From positions 9,455,807-9,519,806 of the forward strand of contig NW_022098050.1 of NCBI RefSeq assembly GCF_002288925.2: 64,000 bases of DNA, in the 5' to 3' direction. Source of the DNA: Delphinapterus leucas. Its lineage: Eukaryota; Chordata; Mammalia; Artiodactyla; Monodontidae. The notes under the pieces were generated by a model. The model saw nothing but the letters and a program-made list of their open reading frames with translations. It was not told the origin of the DNA and did not search any database. This document shows positions 1 through 12,469 of the stretch, piece after piece. The first letter of the stretch is position 1. Each line of letters starts with the position of its first letter. A program made the translations under genes and the position numbers.

Positions 1-1689
1 ACATCGATGAAGTTATGTCATACATCTGTAATACAGTTAGATTCATTTGTCGTAGTCTGCATTCCATCCATCCTGGTCTCCCCTGACAACTTTGTTGATT
101 TTTTAAAATTTATATACAGGAAAGTTCACTCTATATGCATAGAGTCATGTATCCACCACCCCCAGAAGAGTTCAATCACCCTAAAAATTTGCCTTTGTGT
201 CCTTTCCCAGCTCCTCACCCCCCCACCCAGGGCCAGGGCCTTTTTGAAGGGTTGGTTTCCAAGTCTGCAGAAACCCTAACACTGACTCACTGAAACTATT
301 GAGATGAGACAACTGGGGTGCAACAGAACACAAGAATATGATTTCTTCCTTCTGGCTGCCCTCTAGAGGCTGGATGAGAAGCCTGCATCAACTTCCAGAA
401 GGAACAGAAAAGGTCTGTAACGATCAGTTGGACCTTTGTCTTTCTCAGATACTGTATTTCACACAAGTAGTAAGTGGTTGTGATTATATATGTCTTCCTT
501 CTGGAAAACCATAAAGTCGAAAAGTCTACTTACCCAGACTGGTGGGGAAAAAACGTCTCTTAATATTAAGAACATGACCTCATGACCTAATCTTTAAGCA
601 GCCCTGTGAGAGGCCAGAGAGGAGACCTATGTTTTTGAATAGACACTTTGCAATTGACAGTGAAGTAGGTATAACATTTTTCTCATGCACCACTGTATTC
701 AATTGAAAATATTTCATTTGGTATTTTTGCATCTCTAGTTATTAGCGAGATGGGTTTACAGTATTTTTTTTCCTTTGCTATGTTTGGGCAGGTTTTGGTA
801 TCAGGATTTTGCTCCTTTTAAAAAATACGTGTAAGGATGACACACTGGATATGGATAGCAACCCAGATCTGGTCTACTTTTGGAGCTGGTAACTGGGGGC
901 AAGTGAGGCTGTGAGCCTCATGGGAGTCCTAGCAGGGAAAACTTGAGTGGAGCTTTGTTCTGGATGGACTGGTCAAGCTTTGGAACCACAGTAGGAGAGC
1001 CCCAGGGAGGGGATTAGAATGAGGTGGCAACTGGAAAACACTCAGGTCACCAGGGCATGGATCTCAAGGTGGGGGTTGGGGGCTGGCATTGGATTCCCTC
1101 AGGTGGGTTTGATTATCTGGACTTCCAAGAGACCAAAGGTAGCTAAAAGGGTGTACTGTGTCCTTTCCATGTCTGAGTCTAGGGAGATGTGAAGTGACCT
1201 TGGAGCAGGAGGGTTTTCTTCTAGGGCTTCAGCAGGGAACTGGTAGCCTGCCTGTTGCTACGGTGAGCCCCTGAGAGATGAGACCACTTAGTCTTCTACC
1301 ACATTGGGGCCTATTGCCCCTGTTCTTTAGTAACTGGACTTCAGCCCCGAGTAAAACTAACTCATCTAAGGAGTCCCAGAAGCTAGACAAAGGAGGTAAC
1401 TCAGATCACGGTTAACACATGTTCACCAAAACTTGTTCAAGATAACCACTTGAATAAAAAAAAATGAACATGGGAGGAGTCACTTTCAGTGCAAAATATT
1501 TTCTGAGTCAGCATAACTTCCCAACTGCTCAATGCAGGAGCTGATTAGAAAAAAAGGATGGTCATTGTTAGGACACAACATGGTGGCTTGTAAACTCAAG
1601 TGAAGAAATACTTCAAAGCACAGAGCAAAACACAAAGATGGAAAACTTGAGGAACTTGTCATAAATTGGGGTGAATGTATGCATGAATT
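1..1689. other. Intergenic, nothing clearly recognised
   Basis: AT-rich to mixed sequence downstream of DIPK2B. The first 200 bases resemble old L1-like sequence but not convincingly. No gene-like open frames. Confidence 0.4.
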
Positions 1690-2462
1690 TCTTTAGTGTA
1701 CACCCAAGAGCAGAACTGCTAGGTCATAAGGGTATGTGTATCTTCACCTTTATCAGAATATGCTTAACCATTTTCTAATGAGATGGTACCAGTTTGCATA
1801 CCCAACAGCCATTCTGAGTTGCCTTTGCTGCACATCCTCCCCAACATTTGGTATTATCAGACTTTTAAATGTTTGCCAGTATGATACGCATATAGTGTTA
1901 TATCATCATGGTATTAATTTGTATTCCCTCTTTAACAGTGAAGTTGAACAGTTTTTCATATGTTTATCAGCTATTTAGATTTACTTCTTTGAAATAGCTG
2001 TTTCAGCGTTTTGCTCATTCTTATACTGAGTTGTCTTTTCCCCTTTCATTTGGGTGTAAGTATTCTTTATATATTCTGAATGTGAGTCCTTCGTTAATGA
2101 ATGAGTTGCAAATATCTTCTCCCACTTTGTGGCTTCTTTATGGAGTTGTCTGATGAATAAAAATTTGTAATTTTAGTGTAGTCAGATGTATCAATCTTTT
2201 GTTTTATGATTACTGCTTTTTGTGTCTTGTTTAAGAAAACTTTCCTTGGTCTCATGTCATGAAGATATTCTCCCATATTCTATTCAATAGCTTCAAAGTT
2301 TTGTCTACATTTAGTTTTATAATCCATCAGAACGTTTATGTAAGGTGTGAAGTAGGGATCCAGGTTTTTAGCCTCTTTCAATCTGCCAAATATCCTCACA
2401 TGAGTAGTAATCTTTTATTATCTCCCCCTCGTTCTAATCAAGGACCTCAACTGAGCACTCTC
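1690..2462 (-). repeat. Old L1 (L1M-type) fragment, antisense
   Basis: Text such as CAGAACTGCTAGGTCATA, CCCCAACATTTGGTATTATC and TCTCCCACTTTGTGGCTTC matches the antisense of the 3' part of ancient mammalian L1 as I know it. Highly diverged; no coding capacity. Confidence 0.6.
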
Positions 2463-2465
2463 TAG

Positions 2466-2904
2466 CACTTCTCCCCCCTCCTGAATTCTCATTAAACCAA
2501 CATAGTTCAGATCTTCCCTTTCTCTCATATGGCAAAATGTTTCATAGAGACAGTGAACAAGATAGTGAACATGGGGCTGATTGTATAATGGATAATGAAG
2601 ACAAGAAGTGCTTAGTAAGAGGGAAACTACTGAGAGTCAGCATCAGCAGGAAAGGCCCCTCCAGGAGGAGGTAGGCTTCAGCTGGGTTTTGGAGGATGAT
2701 TAGTCCTAGAAAATCCCAAGCAGGAGAAAGAGCAAATGCAGGGGTGGGCTTGGGCTTGGAGTCTGGTGGTACATTCTGGTTGGTAGTCACTGCCACTGTG
2801 ATCTGACCCTGTGGTCTGGCACACAGGATCTGCCTAGCTGGATCTCATTCCGAGGGTTGGAGGTGGGACGTGAATGTGAGCAAAGGTCCTGACACCATCA
2901 AAAC
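2466..2904. other. Unassigned intergenic stretch
   Basis: No repeat or gene recognised. Confidence 0.3.
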
Positions 2905-3535
2905 ATTATAGCATGATGGTTAAGTACGTGGACTCTAGAGTCAGACCTAGGCTCAAATCCATGTCCACTGCTTACTAGTGTGTGCCCATGGGCAATTTAC
3001 TACTGTGCACTGTATCGTGTCCCCCTCCCTAATTCATATGTTGAAACCCTGACTCCCAATGTGATGGCATTTGGAGATGGGGTCTTGGTAGGTAATTAAG
3101 TTTGGATGACATCATGAGGGTGGGGCCTTCCGTGATGGAATTAGTGTCCTTATAAGAAAAGGCACCAGAGAACTTGCTCCCTCTCCCTGCCGTGTGGGGA
3201 CATGGCAAAAAGACACTGTCTACAACCACAAAGAGAGTTCTCTCCAGAAACTAATCATGCTGGCACTCTGATCTTGGGCTTCCAGCCTCCAGAACTGTGA
3301 GACCATAAATTTCTGTTATTTAAGCCACCCAATCTGTGGTAGTTTGTTATGGCAGCACCAACCTAAGATGCTTATCTTCTCTAAGTCATGGTTTCCTCAC
3401 CCATGAAAAGAATAATATAATATTTACCTCTCAGGGTTTATATGAGAAGTAAATGCAAGCAAGAAACAAACATGCAAATGACAAAATGATTTGTTCCTGG
3501 CACACAGTAAACATTCGACAAATCTGTGAAGTTAC
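2905..3535 (+). repeat. MIR SINE split by an LTR
   Basis: MIR head and core (TAGCATGATGGTTAAG, TCAGACCTAGGCTCAAATCC, GGGCAATTTACT) end near 3001, and the MIR tail (CTCTAAGTCATGGTTTCCTC, CTGGCACACAGTAAACATTC) resumes near 3371. The intervening ~370 bases are an MLT1-type LTR. Confidence 0.65.
3002..3370 (+). mobile_element. MLT1-type (MaLR) solo LTR
   Basis: Typical MaLR LTR text: ATTCATATGTTGAAACCCTG, GGAGATGGGGTCTTGG, GTCCTTATAAGAAAAGGC, CAGCCTCCAGAACTGTGAG, TTTAAGCCACCCAATCTGTG. No internal retroviral genes adjoin it. Ancient and diverged; inserted in an older MIR. Confidence 0.65.
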
Positions 3536-4109
3536 CCTTAAGGAGTGGAAATGGGGGTAGGGCAAACAGTCAGATATCATCGTAACTTTGGGGAACCCTC
3601 TTTAGCATCATAGATTCTGCAAAGGAGACCAGATCAGTTTCCTTGGTCTCCATGGTATGAGGTGGAATCAGTAGTCTTTATTCCAGACCCGTCGCTAATA
3701 CCCCTCCTGAGTGCCATAGTACAGCTAAGGGATGAATGGATAAGACAGGGCCATCTATGAAGAGGTGGGTTCAAACCCCACAGATGGTGTCCACGTCATT
3801 TACGTTAGACTTGCCAGAATCTGAAGAAATTCAGCCAAGCACAAAATTTTAATTAAAAATAAAAGCTTGAGCCCAGTCACGGCTCCCATTGCTATTGCAT
3901 TTCATTGCCATCAGACACACCTGCCTTTGGACTGTTAGAAGCATTGGATGGCTTCCTTGATTGGGAAAAATTGGGGCAGTTCTTTGATGCTCTAAATCTA
4001 TCTGTTAGCCGGGCCTCTGGCCATCCCTCCAATGTCTAGTTGGTCTCGATGAGGGCTTTGGACCCAGACCAAACTGCCTTGGTCTTCTCTAGGAGAAATG
4101 GATTCTTCA
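3536..4109. other. Unassigned intergenic stretch
   Basis: No recognisable gene or repeat; no long open frame. Confidence 0.3.
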
Positions 4110-4612
4110 GTAAAATGGGGAGTGTACATATGTCCCACGAAGACACGTACAAGAACATTCACAACGGCTTTATTTCTAATAGCTCCAAACTGGCAACAAC
4201 TCAAATGTCCCTCAGTGGATGAATGGATCAATGATAGATGATATCTCCACACAATGGAGTTCTACTCAGCAATAAAAAGGAATGAAGAACAGATACACAA
4301 CATGGATAAACCTCAAAAACATGTTGAGTGAAAGAAACCGGATGCAAAAGAGTACACACTGTGCAATTTAGGTGAACTTCAAGAACAGGCCAAACGAATC
4401 TATGGTGGGACCATCTGGAATTATGATGACCTTTGTTGCAGGTGGGAAGGGGCACAGTAGTGAATGGGAAGTTACACAGAGGACGTTTCTTGGGTAATGA
4501 TGGTGCTCATGTGGGTGTAGAGATATGAAAATTCATCAAACGGTACACTGAAGAGGTACGCCTCTTAGATGTCTAAGTCATACCTCAATTAAAATAATAA
4601 GAAAGAAAGGGT
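4110..4612 (+). repeat. Old L1 3' end fragment
   Basis: Contains AATGTCCCTCAGTGGATGAA, TACTCAGCAATAAAAAGGAA and a 3' tail TACCTCAATTAAAATAATAAG, the sense-strand 3' end pattern of L1M elements. Confidence 0.65.
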
Positions 4613-5079
4613 GGGAAGTGAGGAATGGAATCATCAAACCAGCAGAACACAAAAGGCGGCTAGTTGGAAGAGCCACGTAGGCACGTCCTCTGCGGAAGGG
4701 AGCAGGCAGCTGCAGCGTGGCCCCGTGAATGGAGCCAGTGTTCCGGGCTGCTTCCTAGGGGCGTCTGTGTGGAGTCGGCCCAAGAGGGGAGGCCTGACTT
4801 GGTCTGGGTGCAGGGGCTGGCTCTACCGGGCCAGGGATTCCTCAGCCTCCAGAAACAAATTATTGCATTGTCTTTCTGGGAAGACAGATAATTTGCTAAA
4901 AATTGCACGAGCTTTTGCCAACCCTATTCACAGCCTCTTAACCTTTTGGCAGCTGCTTCAGGAACGTCACAGAGCCAGTTGAGACAGTTTCCAGAGTGTG
5001 ACAGAGTGGGCGTTAATCCCACAGATTTGCTGCCAAACAGGGAGAAAAATGGCAACTTTAAAAAAAAAAAAAAGGCAAG
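4613..5079. other. GC-rich unassigned stretch
   Basis: Several overlapping open frames on both strands (up to 123 codons) but none resembles a known protein; followed by a 13-A run at 5060-5072. Confidence 0.3.
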
Positions 5080-5388
5080 GACTTCCCTGGTGGCACAGTG
5101 GTTAAGAATCCGCCTGCCAGTGCAGGGGACACGGGTTTGAGCCCTGGTCTGGGAAGATCCCACATGCCGTGGAGCAACTAAGCCCATGTGCCACAACTAC
5201 TGAGCCCGCGTGCCGCAACTACTGAAGCCCACGTGCCTAGAGCCCGTGCTCCGCAACAAGAGAAGCCACCGCAGTGAGAAGACCGCGCACTGCAACGAAG
5301 AGTAGCCCCCGCTCACCACAACTAGAGAAAGCCCACGTGCAGCAACAAAGACCCAACACAGCTGGGGGTGGGGGGGGAAAGAAAGAAA
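5080..5388 (+). mobile_element. CHR SINE (long form)
   Basis: Begins GACTTCCCTGGTGGCACAGT with tRNA-derived A and B box-like head (TGGTTAAGAATCC, GGTTTGAGCCC) and long CHR body with AACTACTGAGCCCGCG. Ends in a G/A-rich tail. Typical cetartiodactyl tRNA-Glu-derived SINE, diverged. Confidence 0.85.
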
Positions 5389-6310
5389 ATGGCAGAGGAA
5401 TAGTGGTTGGAGACCAAGACTGCTTTACTGAAGGGCCAGAGTGCCTCCCAAAGCTGCTGCCCAGTTCTGTGCTGGAGTTTCCTCCTGTTCTCAGAGGGCC
5501 TCTCCCACCAACACCGTGGCCTCACTTGCTTGTTCTGTCTACGCTGAGCCGCTTTCTTCATGAGCAGAGTCGCTTGTCCCCTTTCACTCAGCCTAGAGTG
5601 GCCCCTGCTTCCCTTTCTTTCCTCCCATGGGTCCCAACAGTGGGACGACAAGTTGGATTTCTCTCTCTCTCCCTCCGTCTTCAACATGTAATTTTCATGC
5701 ATCTATCCACGGAAAGCTCTATTATGGATTACTCTTTGGTGTAACAGTAGCCCGAAATTATGCACGTGCAACCTTAACAAAAATTTTTTAATGTAAAAAT
5801 ATTACTCCCCATTTTCTATGAGTACATGAGGGCAATATAAACTATGATTCCCTGCACAACTCACAACTCCAAGAAGCAATGCACAACTCAAATGGAAACT
5901 GAGAGAAAGCAGGCTGCGGATTTAGCACTGAAGCATATAAAACAAAAGGGATGGTCAATGTGAAAATGATTTTTTCCAACTTTCATTGTTAGTCACCCAG
6001 TTTCTGAAATTCTTCTGAAACTTTGTGTGGGTTTCTTTTTAGCTCCTGGGACTTAACTGGAAAATAAACATCAAAACAGCTTCAGATTTTTTTTCAATAA
6101 GGTTTTATCTCGGTTTTTTTTTTTTAAAAAAAAGCAATCTTGGCGCTGCAAATGAAGTCTGTCTCAAAGTCAAGGCCAAGACTCAGAGGCCTTGGTCAAG
6201 TCCTAGTTGGCCAGACTGTCTTGGGCATGGCTGGTCCCAGGCCACCGGGCATGCATGAGGGAGAAATCTCCGCTCTTTAAAAATGTCTGCATTTTTTCAT
6301 AATAAAAAAA
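5389..6310. other. Unassigned intergenic stretch
   Basis: Open frames overlapping the SINE end (to 5744) are not supported as coding. No repeat recognised; a T/A homopolymer junction sits at 6114-6133. Confidence 0.3.
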
Positions 6311-6319
6311 TACATCTGG

Positions 6320-6538
6320 GGCTTCCCTGGTGGCGCAGTGGTTGAGAGTCCACCTGCCGATGCAGGGGACACGGGTTCGTGCCCCAGTCCGGGAAGATCC
6401 CATGTGCCGCGGAGCGGCTGGGCCCGTGAGCCATGGCCACTGAGCCTGTGCGTCTGGAGCCTGTGCTCCACAACAGGAGAGGCCACAACAGTGAGAGGCC
6501 CGCGTACAGCAAAACAAAACAAAACAAAACAAAACAAA
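6320..6538 (+). mobile_element. CHR SINE (young, cetacean type)
   Basis: Starts GCTTCCCTGGTGGCGCAGTG, contains CCGCGGAGCGGCTGGGCCCG and ends in (AAAAC)n. Target-site duplication ACATCTGG at 6312-6319 and 6539-6546. Confidence 0.92.
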
Positions 6539-6546
6539 ACATCTGG

Positions 6547-7465
6547 ATGCCTTTTCTTTTATTCTTGGTCCATGTTAATGCTTTCAATTTTTCTATAATG
6601 AACACGTATTTAATATTGTTATTAAAATATTTTTAAAGTTCAAAAAGAATATTTATTAAATACAGAAAAATAGAAATCATTTTCTAAAGAATCCAAAGCC
6701 CCTTTATCTGAATCCAACCACTGTTAATATTTTGTTATCTTTACTTGCAGTCTTATTTCTGTGCAAAACTTTATTTACTGAAAAAGAAAAAGAAAGAAAA
6801 GAAACAAAAACAAAAAACAGGAACAGAAAAACTCAACACATATAGAACATTTTTTTCATCTGTTAGTTTCACTTAGCATTGGGGTCATGGCATTATAACT
6901 TCTCTGTAAATGGTATTTTAATGTACTTGCGTATATAATTGTGTGGGTGCAACCCTAAATACATAGGCATTTCTCCACTCTTGGGAATTTAAATTATATA
7001 CAGCTCTCTGCTATTTAAAATAATGGTGTGATTATAATTTCAATGCATAAGTCTTCTGTTTCTTCTATTTAAAGTCTTCTAGTGTTGCTTTAGAAAAAAA
7101 TTTTTTGGCAAAGTTATAGACGTATATAGTTTGGAGAGTCATATAGTGCTGCAGGGATTGTTAAAAAACCAGCTTCCCCCCGCCTTTTCCCCTCATTTGC
7201 CTTGTCAAACGGCTAACAATATCTTTTAGCTAATTCTTTTGTCTACTTACTACCACTTCTGTAAATAACAGGTTTGAATGGAGACTTCTTGATTTTTCTG
7301 TTGTAGGCATTATCTGTTGAGTCTCTGCTATGGAAGATACAGATTTGTTTTGCTTTATTTTTGTTCTTCCTAGCCCTCCCCTCCCATGCACACTCTTCCC
7401 ATACTCCCAATATGAATATATCATCATTCTGGCTAAGTTAATATGTAGTATTGTTAAAAGAAAAA
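6547..7465. repeat. Probable old L1-like sequence
   Basis: AT-rich region with phrases such as GGCATTTCTCCACTCTTGG and TTATATACAGCTCTCTGC that loosely recall antisense L1M. Weak. Confidence 0.3.
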
Positions 7466-7830
7466 TTTCCACAGACAATGTGCTGATCTAGTAGGCTTTT
7501 ATTCAATGATTCATGAATTATGGCAGCATCCAATCTAGCAGATAGGAAGGAACTCTGCAGAGCTGTACAAGGTGAGAGATTTTTATGGACCAAAGTGAGA
7601 AGAACAAGGAAGTCACACTCGGCATTTGCTGATGGGTTATATGGCACCAAGGGAAGTGTTGGACCAGGTGAGGTATCTTGTGCAGAGCAGGCAAGCGCTG
7701 ATTGGCTGACCTAGGCCTTCCTTTTCCGGGAGAGCCGAGCATAGAAACTTATTTAAATTTTGGCTTGCTGGCATGTGGCTTAGCATGAGTGACTCCATCT
7801 TGGGCCTAATCTGGTTACTTTAACAGTTTT
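7466..7830 (-). repeat. Possible LTR-like repeat
   Basis: Contains TTTTATTCAATGATTCATGA near one end and GTGACTCCATCTTGGGCC near the other, patterns frequent in ancient ERV LTRs. Family not identified; no retroviral genes nearby. Confidence 0.3.
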
Positions 7831-8638
7831 GATTACTATGTCTATATAAATGCCATTCAAAGCTGAGCCATGTAGTATACAATGCTCACTTTTCCTTTCC
7901 TGCATAACTTTTTATTTTCTCAGAAGTTCTTAATTGTGTTGTTAAGTCCTTTGCTTGGTTTTCTATGTATTCACTGTTAATTGAAATCCAATGGTCTAAA
8001 TCTTCTCTCAAAACATTCAGATGTATCAGGTTTGTATGAGTTGCATCTTCCCAAAGGTATGGCTCTTGAAGCCTTCCGACCTGCTCCCCTGTGGATTACA
8101 CGGCCCTATGCCTGGTGCACAGCTGTCTCCTGGGACCACCCTTTGCCATCATCCAGGGACCTCTTCTCCTTTCTCCCATACTGGATCCCTTGTTTCCTAT
8201 ATCTCAGGTCTCCTTTATCTTGGTCTACGGTCCCCTTTTGGTAGAACATATCCTCCAATAGTGTCCTAAGACAGAGTCCTTGAAAATGAAAACTTCTGAA
8301 AATTTGGGTGTCTAAGATTGGTAGTTTGAATAGATATAGAACTGACTGATTGTTTGGATAGAGAATTGAAGGTGGGAAATAGTTTTCTTTCAGAAATTGG
8401 AAGTCACTCTCTACTGGCTTCTAATGTTGTTAAGAAATACAAGGCTGTTCTGACTCTTGACCCTTCATATGTGATCATCCGTCCCGCTCCCCAGCCTCCG
8501 GAAACTTGTAGGGTCTTTCCTTTGTCCCTAGAGCTCTGAACAGTCATCCATTGTAATGGGCACTCCAAAAGTTCTTCCAATGTAAACACTAATGTCCTTT
8601 CATTCTGGGAAATTTAATTTTGTTGTTGATGATTTCCT
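7831..8638. other. Unassigned intergenic stretch
   Basis: No gene. The part near 8350-8470 resembles diffuse old repeat sequence but I cannot name it. Confidence 0.25.
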
Positions 8639-8815
8639 CCTGTGTGTGTGTGTCTGTCTGTCTGTGTATGTTTCTGTTTGTGTATCTGTGTGTGTGTGTC
8701 CATGTTTGTGTCTGTATCTGTGTTTGGGTATATGTGTCTGTGTCTCTATATATGCCTTTGTGTGTGTGCCTATGTCACTGTGTGGTGTCTGTGTGTCTGT
8801 CTATGTGTGTGTGTA
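8639..8815 (+). repeat. Imperfect TG/TCTG microsatellite
   Basis: About 175 bases of interrupted TGTG, TCTG and TATG units. Gives rise to Cys/Val-rich open frames in all three plus frames, which are artefacts. Confidence 0.9.
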
Positions 8816-9299
8816 TCCTCTTTGGAAGTCTTATTATTCGATAAGACCTCCTGAACTAATTCTGTAATTAAATTTTTTCTCTCATTTTTAGTCTGACTTT
8901 TTGTTTGACTTCCTGGGAATTTTTCCAGTGGCCAAACCTGGGAAAATTTGGATCACCCAAATAAATGATAATAATAAATTATAACCGTTGAATAAAATAA
9001 GAATCTCCGAGTCCATATGTATTTATATAAATGTATTAATAAGTAAGTAGGAGGGAAGAAAAGGTTTTTTTACACTAGAATGCCAGCTAATAAATGTAAA
9101 AGGAATAATAAAATTTTAAAAATCACCATTTGGCAACCATCACAGTAATAATTGATTCAGGCAAGAGTCATCGGTGGATGCTAGAATTAGTGAGTGTGAC
9201 TTTGATGAATACAGGACATTTACATAGTGTCAAAGTATTTCCTCTCCAATTACAGAGTAAATGTACAGTGGAGAAATCTGGCAGACCTCACCTTAACCA
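8816..9299. other. AT-rich unassigned stretch
   Basis: Nothing recognised. Confidence 0.3.
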
Positions 9300-9833
9300 A
9301 CTGAATGTCACCAAAAATGGGACAAACTGACCTCATGTATTTTCTGGTAGACTGCAATGAAGAGAGCACAGCATCACTTCTGAGGCATTCCTGCCCAAAA
9401 TAAAAAAAACTAAACTGAGTCATGAGGGAACAACAGACAAATCCAGATTGATGGAAACTCTACAAAATAACCAGCCTTTCCTCTTTAAAGATGTCAAAGT
9501 GATGAAACACACAGGCTGAGAAACTGTTCCAGATTAAAGGAGACTAGAGACACATGCCAACTAAATGCAATATATGATCCAGAATTGATCCTGGGCCAGA
9601 AAAAAGTTTTTCTCTGAAGGACATTATTGGAGAAATTGGCAAAATTTGAATAAGGCCTGTAGGTAGATAACAGTGTTGTATCAGTGTTAATCCCCTGATT
9701 TTCAGAATTGTGCTGTGGTTATTATGTAAGCCTTTATTTTATTTTTAGGATATAAACTCTGAAGCATTTAGGGGCACATCTGCAATTTACTCTAAAAGGG
9801 TTCAGAAAAAAATGGAGGAGAGGGGTGGTGGGG

Positions 9834-9864
<31 letters not shown>

Positions 9865-10015
9865 AAAATGATAAAGCAAACACAGGAAAAAATTTAACAC
9901 TTGGGAATGTGAATACAGGATATATGGGAGTTATTTGTACTTTTCTTTCAACTTTTCTGAAAGCCTTAAATGATTTTAAAATAGTGTTAGAAAAAAATAG
10001 AAAGGAGTGAGGAAC
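9300..10015 (+). repeat. Old L1 3'UTR (L1M-type)
   Basis: Phrases such as CTGATTTTCAGAATTGTGC, TGAAGCATTTAGGGGCACAT, TACTCTAAAAGGGTTCAG and the end CCTTAAATGATTTTAAAATA follow the sense 3'UTR of old mammalian L1. A GA microsatellite (about 9835-9853) lies inside it. Confidence 0.6.
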
Positions 10016-10399
10016 TAAAAAGATGACTGGATGCTCTGGACAGTCAGTGGGGTCTGCCAGCTGTGACCTTATGTGGCGGGGATGGGAGGTGGTTGAGGGA
10101 CTTCTGATGTTGGGATTTTTTAGCATTTTCCCAGGAGGCTCACTTGTCAGTTCTCCTGCCTTGGGGGGAAGTGCACAGCCACTGTGCACACACGCGCTTA
10201 ATCCCCCAGTTTCAGGGTGACCTGCTGCCCTAGTCTCTGTGCTGTCCCTGAAAACCCTTGGATTGACTCCCTCCAGGGAAGGAGCTTCCGATCTGTTGGA
10301 TCTTGGAGGGCCATCACCTGGCCACTACCTGGCTGTGAAGGGTTGGAGGATGGGGGAAAACTGGCATCCAATTCCTTCTTAAAATAGCCTCACCCTTAT
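10016..10399. other. Unassigned intergenic stretch
   Basis: No recognisable gene or repeat. Confidence 0.3.
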
Positions 10400-10862
10400 T
10401 TCAGCCTTCTCCCTAATTTCTTGAGGGATCTAGAGCCATAAATTCTTCAACGTTTTGAGAGATTTTGTGATGTGAATTGGGATGGTTCTCAGCATCTTTT
10501 GTTGCTAGCTTAGGATTCAGTTCTTTTGGTCCTGCTAAGTTATTTGCTTTCCAGCTTTCAAAATTTTGTTTCTATTTTCTCCTCTCTCATTTTCCCATGT
10601 GGTAGTTTATACCTATTAAAAATTCCACTTACTCTCATTTTAGTAGGGGTTACAAGTGTTCAATCCATGATTTTTAACAGTCAGTCTGTGCATAACTCGC
10701 TCTGCATTCTTGATTACTTCCTTTGAATAGCGTCCCAGAAGTGAAATTATTGGGTAGAGTGTGCAATCCTTTTTGAGGCTCTTGATGAACATTGCCAGAT
10801 TGCTTTTCGATAGGATTATATTTTCACCAAGTTTCCATGACTTGCCTCTTTTCCTGAAATTT
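10400..10862 (-). repeat. Old L1-like fragment, antisense
   Basis: CCCAGAAGTGAAATTATTGG, CATTGCCAGATTGCTTTTCG and TTTTCACCAAGTTTCC follow the antisense pattern of L1M. Confidence 0.45.
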
Positions 10863-11307
10863 TGCCTGCCTTGGGTAGGATTATTTTAAAAACACACACA
10901 CACACAAATGTGTTATTTTGACGAGGGAAATATTAACTCACATTTGGCACAATTCGCCCTAAAGAATGATTTTTTCAGAGAGAAGCTCCAGGTAGGGGCA
11001 TGAGGTGGTAAGTTGGATTCAGCTAAATGGCTGGGGGCAGGTCGGGGGCGGGGTTTGGGTGAGGGTGTGTGAAGGGGGATTTCAACTCTCTACATGAGGC
11101 ACCATGGGTTTGTATGTAGAAAGGAAGGAATCAGAAGTGAGTGTGTGAGCCCCAAGTCTCTACTGCCTTCCAATGTGGTAGGGGTAACCCTGGTTCTAGT
11201 ACAGGCATATTCACTCGGGCAAATTGAACAATGGAAATGGTGCAGTGGTTCTTCTACTCAATGAGCATCACCCTGGAGTGAGCCCTAGATGGCAGACCTG
11301 AATCTTA
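10863..11307. other. Unassigned, with short CA run
   Basis: A short (CA)n lies near 10892-10907; the rest is G-rich unique sequence. Confidence 0.3.
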
Positions 11308-11420
11308 ATTTTATTTATTTATTTATTTTTTAAAGTTGAAGTTGAGTTGATTTACGGTGCTGTGCCAATCACTGCCATACAGCAAAGTGACTGAGTTATA
11401 CACATCTGAATCTTCCTTTT
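11308..11420 (-). repeat. L1 3' end, antisense, 5'-truncated
   Basis: TTATTTATTTATTT followed by GAGTTGATTTACGGTGCTGT and CATACAGCAAAGTGACTGAG is the reverse complement of the artiodactyl/cetacean L1 3' terminus. Confidence 0.65.
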
Positions 11421-11621
11421 AATCCAACTCAGTTTCCATGTGTTTTTCTTAGTCAGGGCCATCTTGTCACACATATAACGCTTTTGTGTTTTGTTTTATG
11501 TCTTTTGTTTTATATAGCACAGCTTCAATATGCAAGCCAGCTTCTTTACCTGGTGCTGAACAATTTCTGCTTCATGCACTGAGTTGCTTTTTTGACTTTT
11601 TATTTTGGAATAATTTTAATT
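11421..11621. other. Unassigned
   Basis: No feature seen. Confidence 0.25.
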
Positions 11622-11866
11622 AATTAATTTTTTAAAAAATTAATTAATTTATTTTTGGCTGCGTTGGCTCTTCGTTGCTGCACGCGGGTTTTCTCTAGTT
11701 GCGGCGAGCAGGGGCTACTCTTCGATGCGGAGCACAGGCTCTAGGGTGCGTGGGCTCAGTGACTGCAGCACGCAGGCTCAGTAGTTGTGGCTCGCGGGCT
11801 CTAGAGCGCAGGCTCAGTAGCTGTGGTGCACGGGTTTTTAGTTGCTCTGTGGCATGTGGGATCTTC
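11622..11866 (-). mobile_element. CHR SINE, antisense, head missing
   Basis: Reverse-complement CHR body (TTTGGCTGCGTTGGCTCTTC, TTTTCTCTAGTTGCGG, GTGGCATGTGGGATCTTCC) stops before the tRNA-like promoter head, so this copy is 5'-truncated. Confidence 0.8.
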
Positions 11867-12469
11867 CATAAAATACTATGTACTGATCTAATAGATCTTA
11901 TTGGAATTTCAACAGTTGTCCCACTGAGAAAGAGAAACGTGGACCATTGTAGCTGGGAACCGGCCTGGCATCGTCAGGCCTTCCTCTTGGTGTTGCTCAG
12001 AGCTGGCCTGGGCCTCACAGCTGGGCCTTTGTGTTCTCCTTGAACCTAAACAATTTCTCAGATCACTAACATTAAACAAGACCACTCTGTGACCACGATG
12101 AACCAAGACAAAAGAAGTCTACTAAGGTCTGAACACAAACAACGACATGAACATTGTTTAAACAAAAATGACCAAACATCCCCCTATCCTGGCTACTGTG
12201 AGTGACTGCTGCTTTCCTAACTATGGCATTACCTTGCTTCATTCCTCCTGCTTTATAGATAAGATCTATTGAGATGTGCAATCATGGATTTACCCCTCTT
12301 CCTGATAGCATTCAATCTAGAGCAAAGCCCTGCTTCCTTGAACCCTCCCCCAAATCACCTAAAGAGCCCAAATCTTCTACAAAGTCCTTTCTAACCCCCT
12401 CTTACTGAGACACCTCATGTTGCTCCATGATGTGCACTCTCCCTTGTTTCGATGAGCAATAACTCCATC
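11867..12469. other. Unassigned intergenic stretch
   Basis: No gene or recognisable repeat. Confidence 0.3.

Noticed and set aside
5274..5744. 156-codon plus-strand open frame
   Set aside because: Starts inside a CHR SINE body and shows no protein similarity or splice context.
6320..6400. tRNA-like box A and B sequences in SINE heads as tRNA genes
   Set aside because: They belong to tRNA-derived SINE promoters and cannot fold as complete tRNAs by eye.
8592..8867. Cys/Val-rich open frames in three plus frames
   Set aside because: Translation of a TG-rich microsatellite; all frames are open for the same reason.
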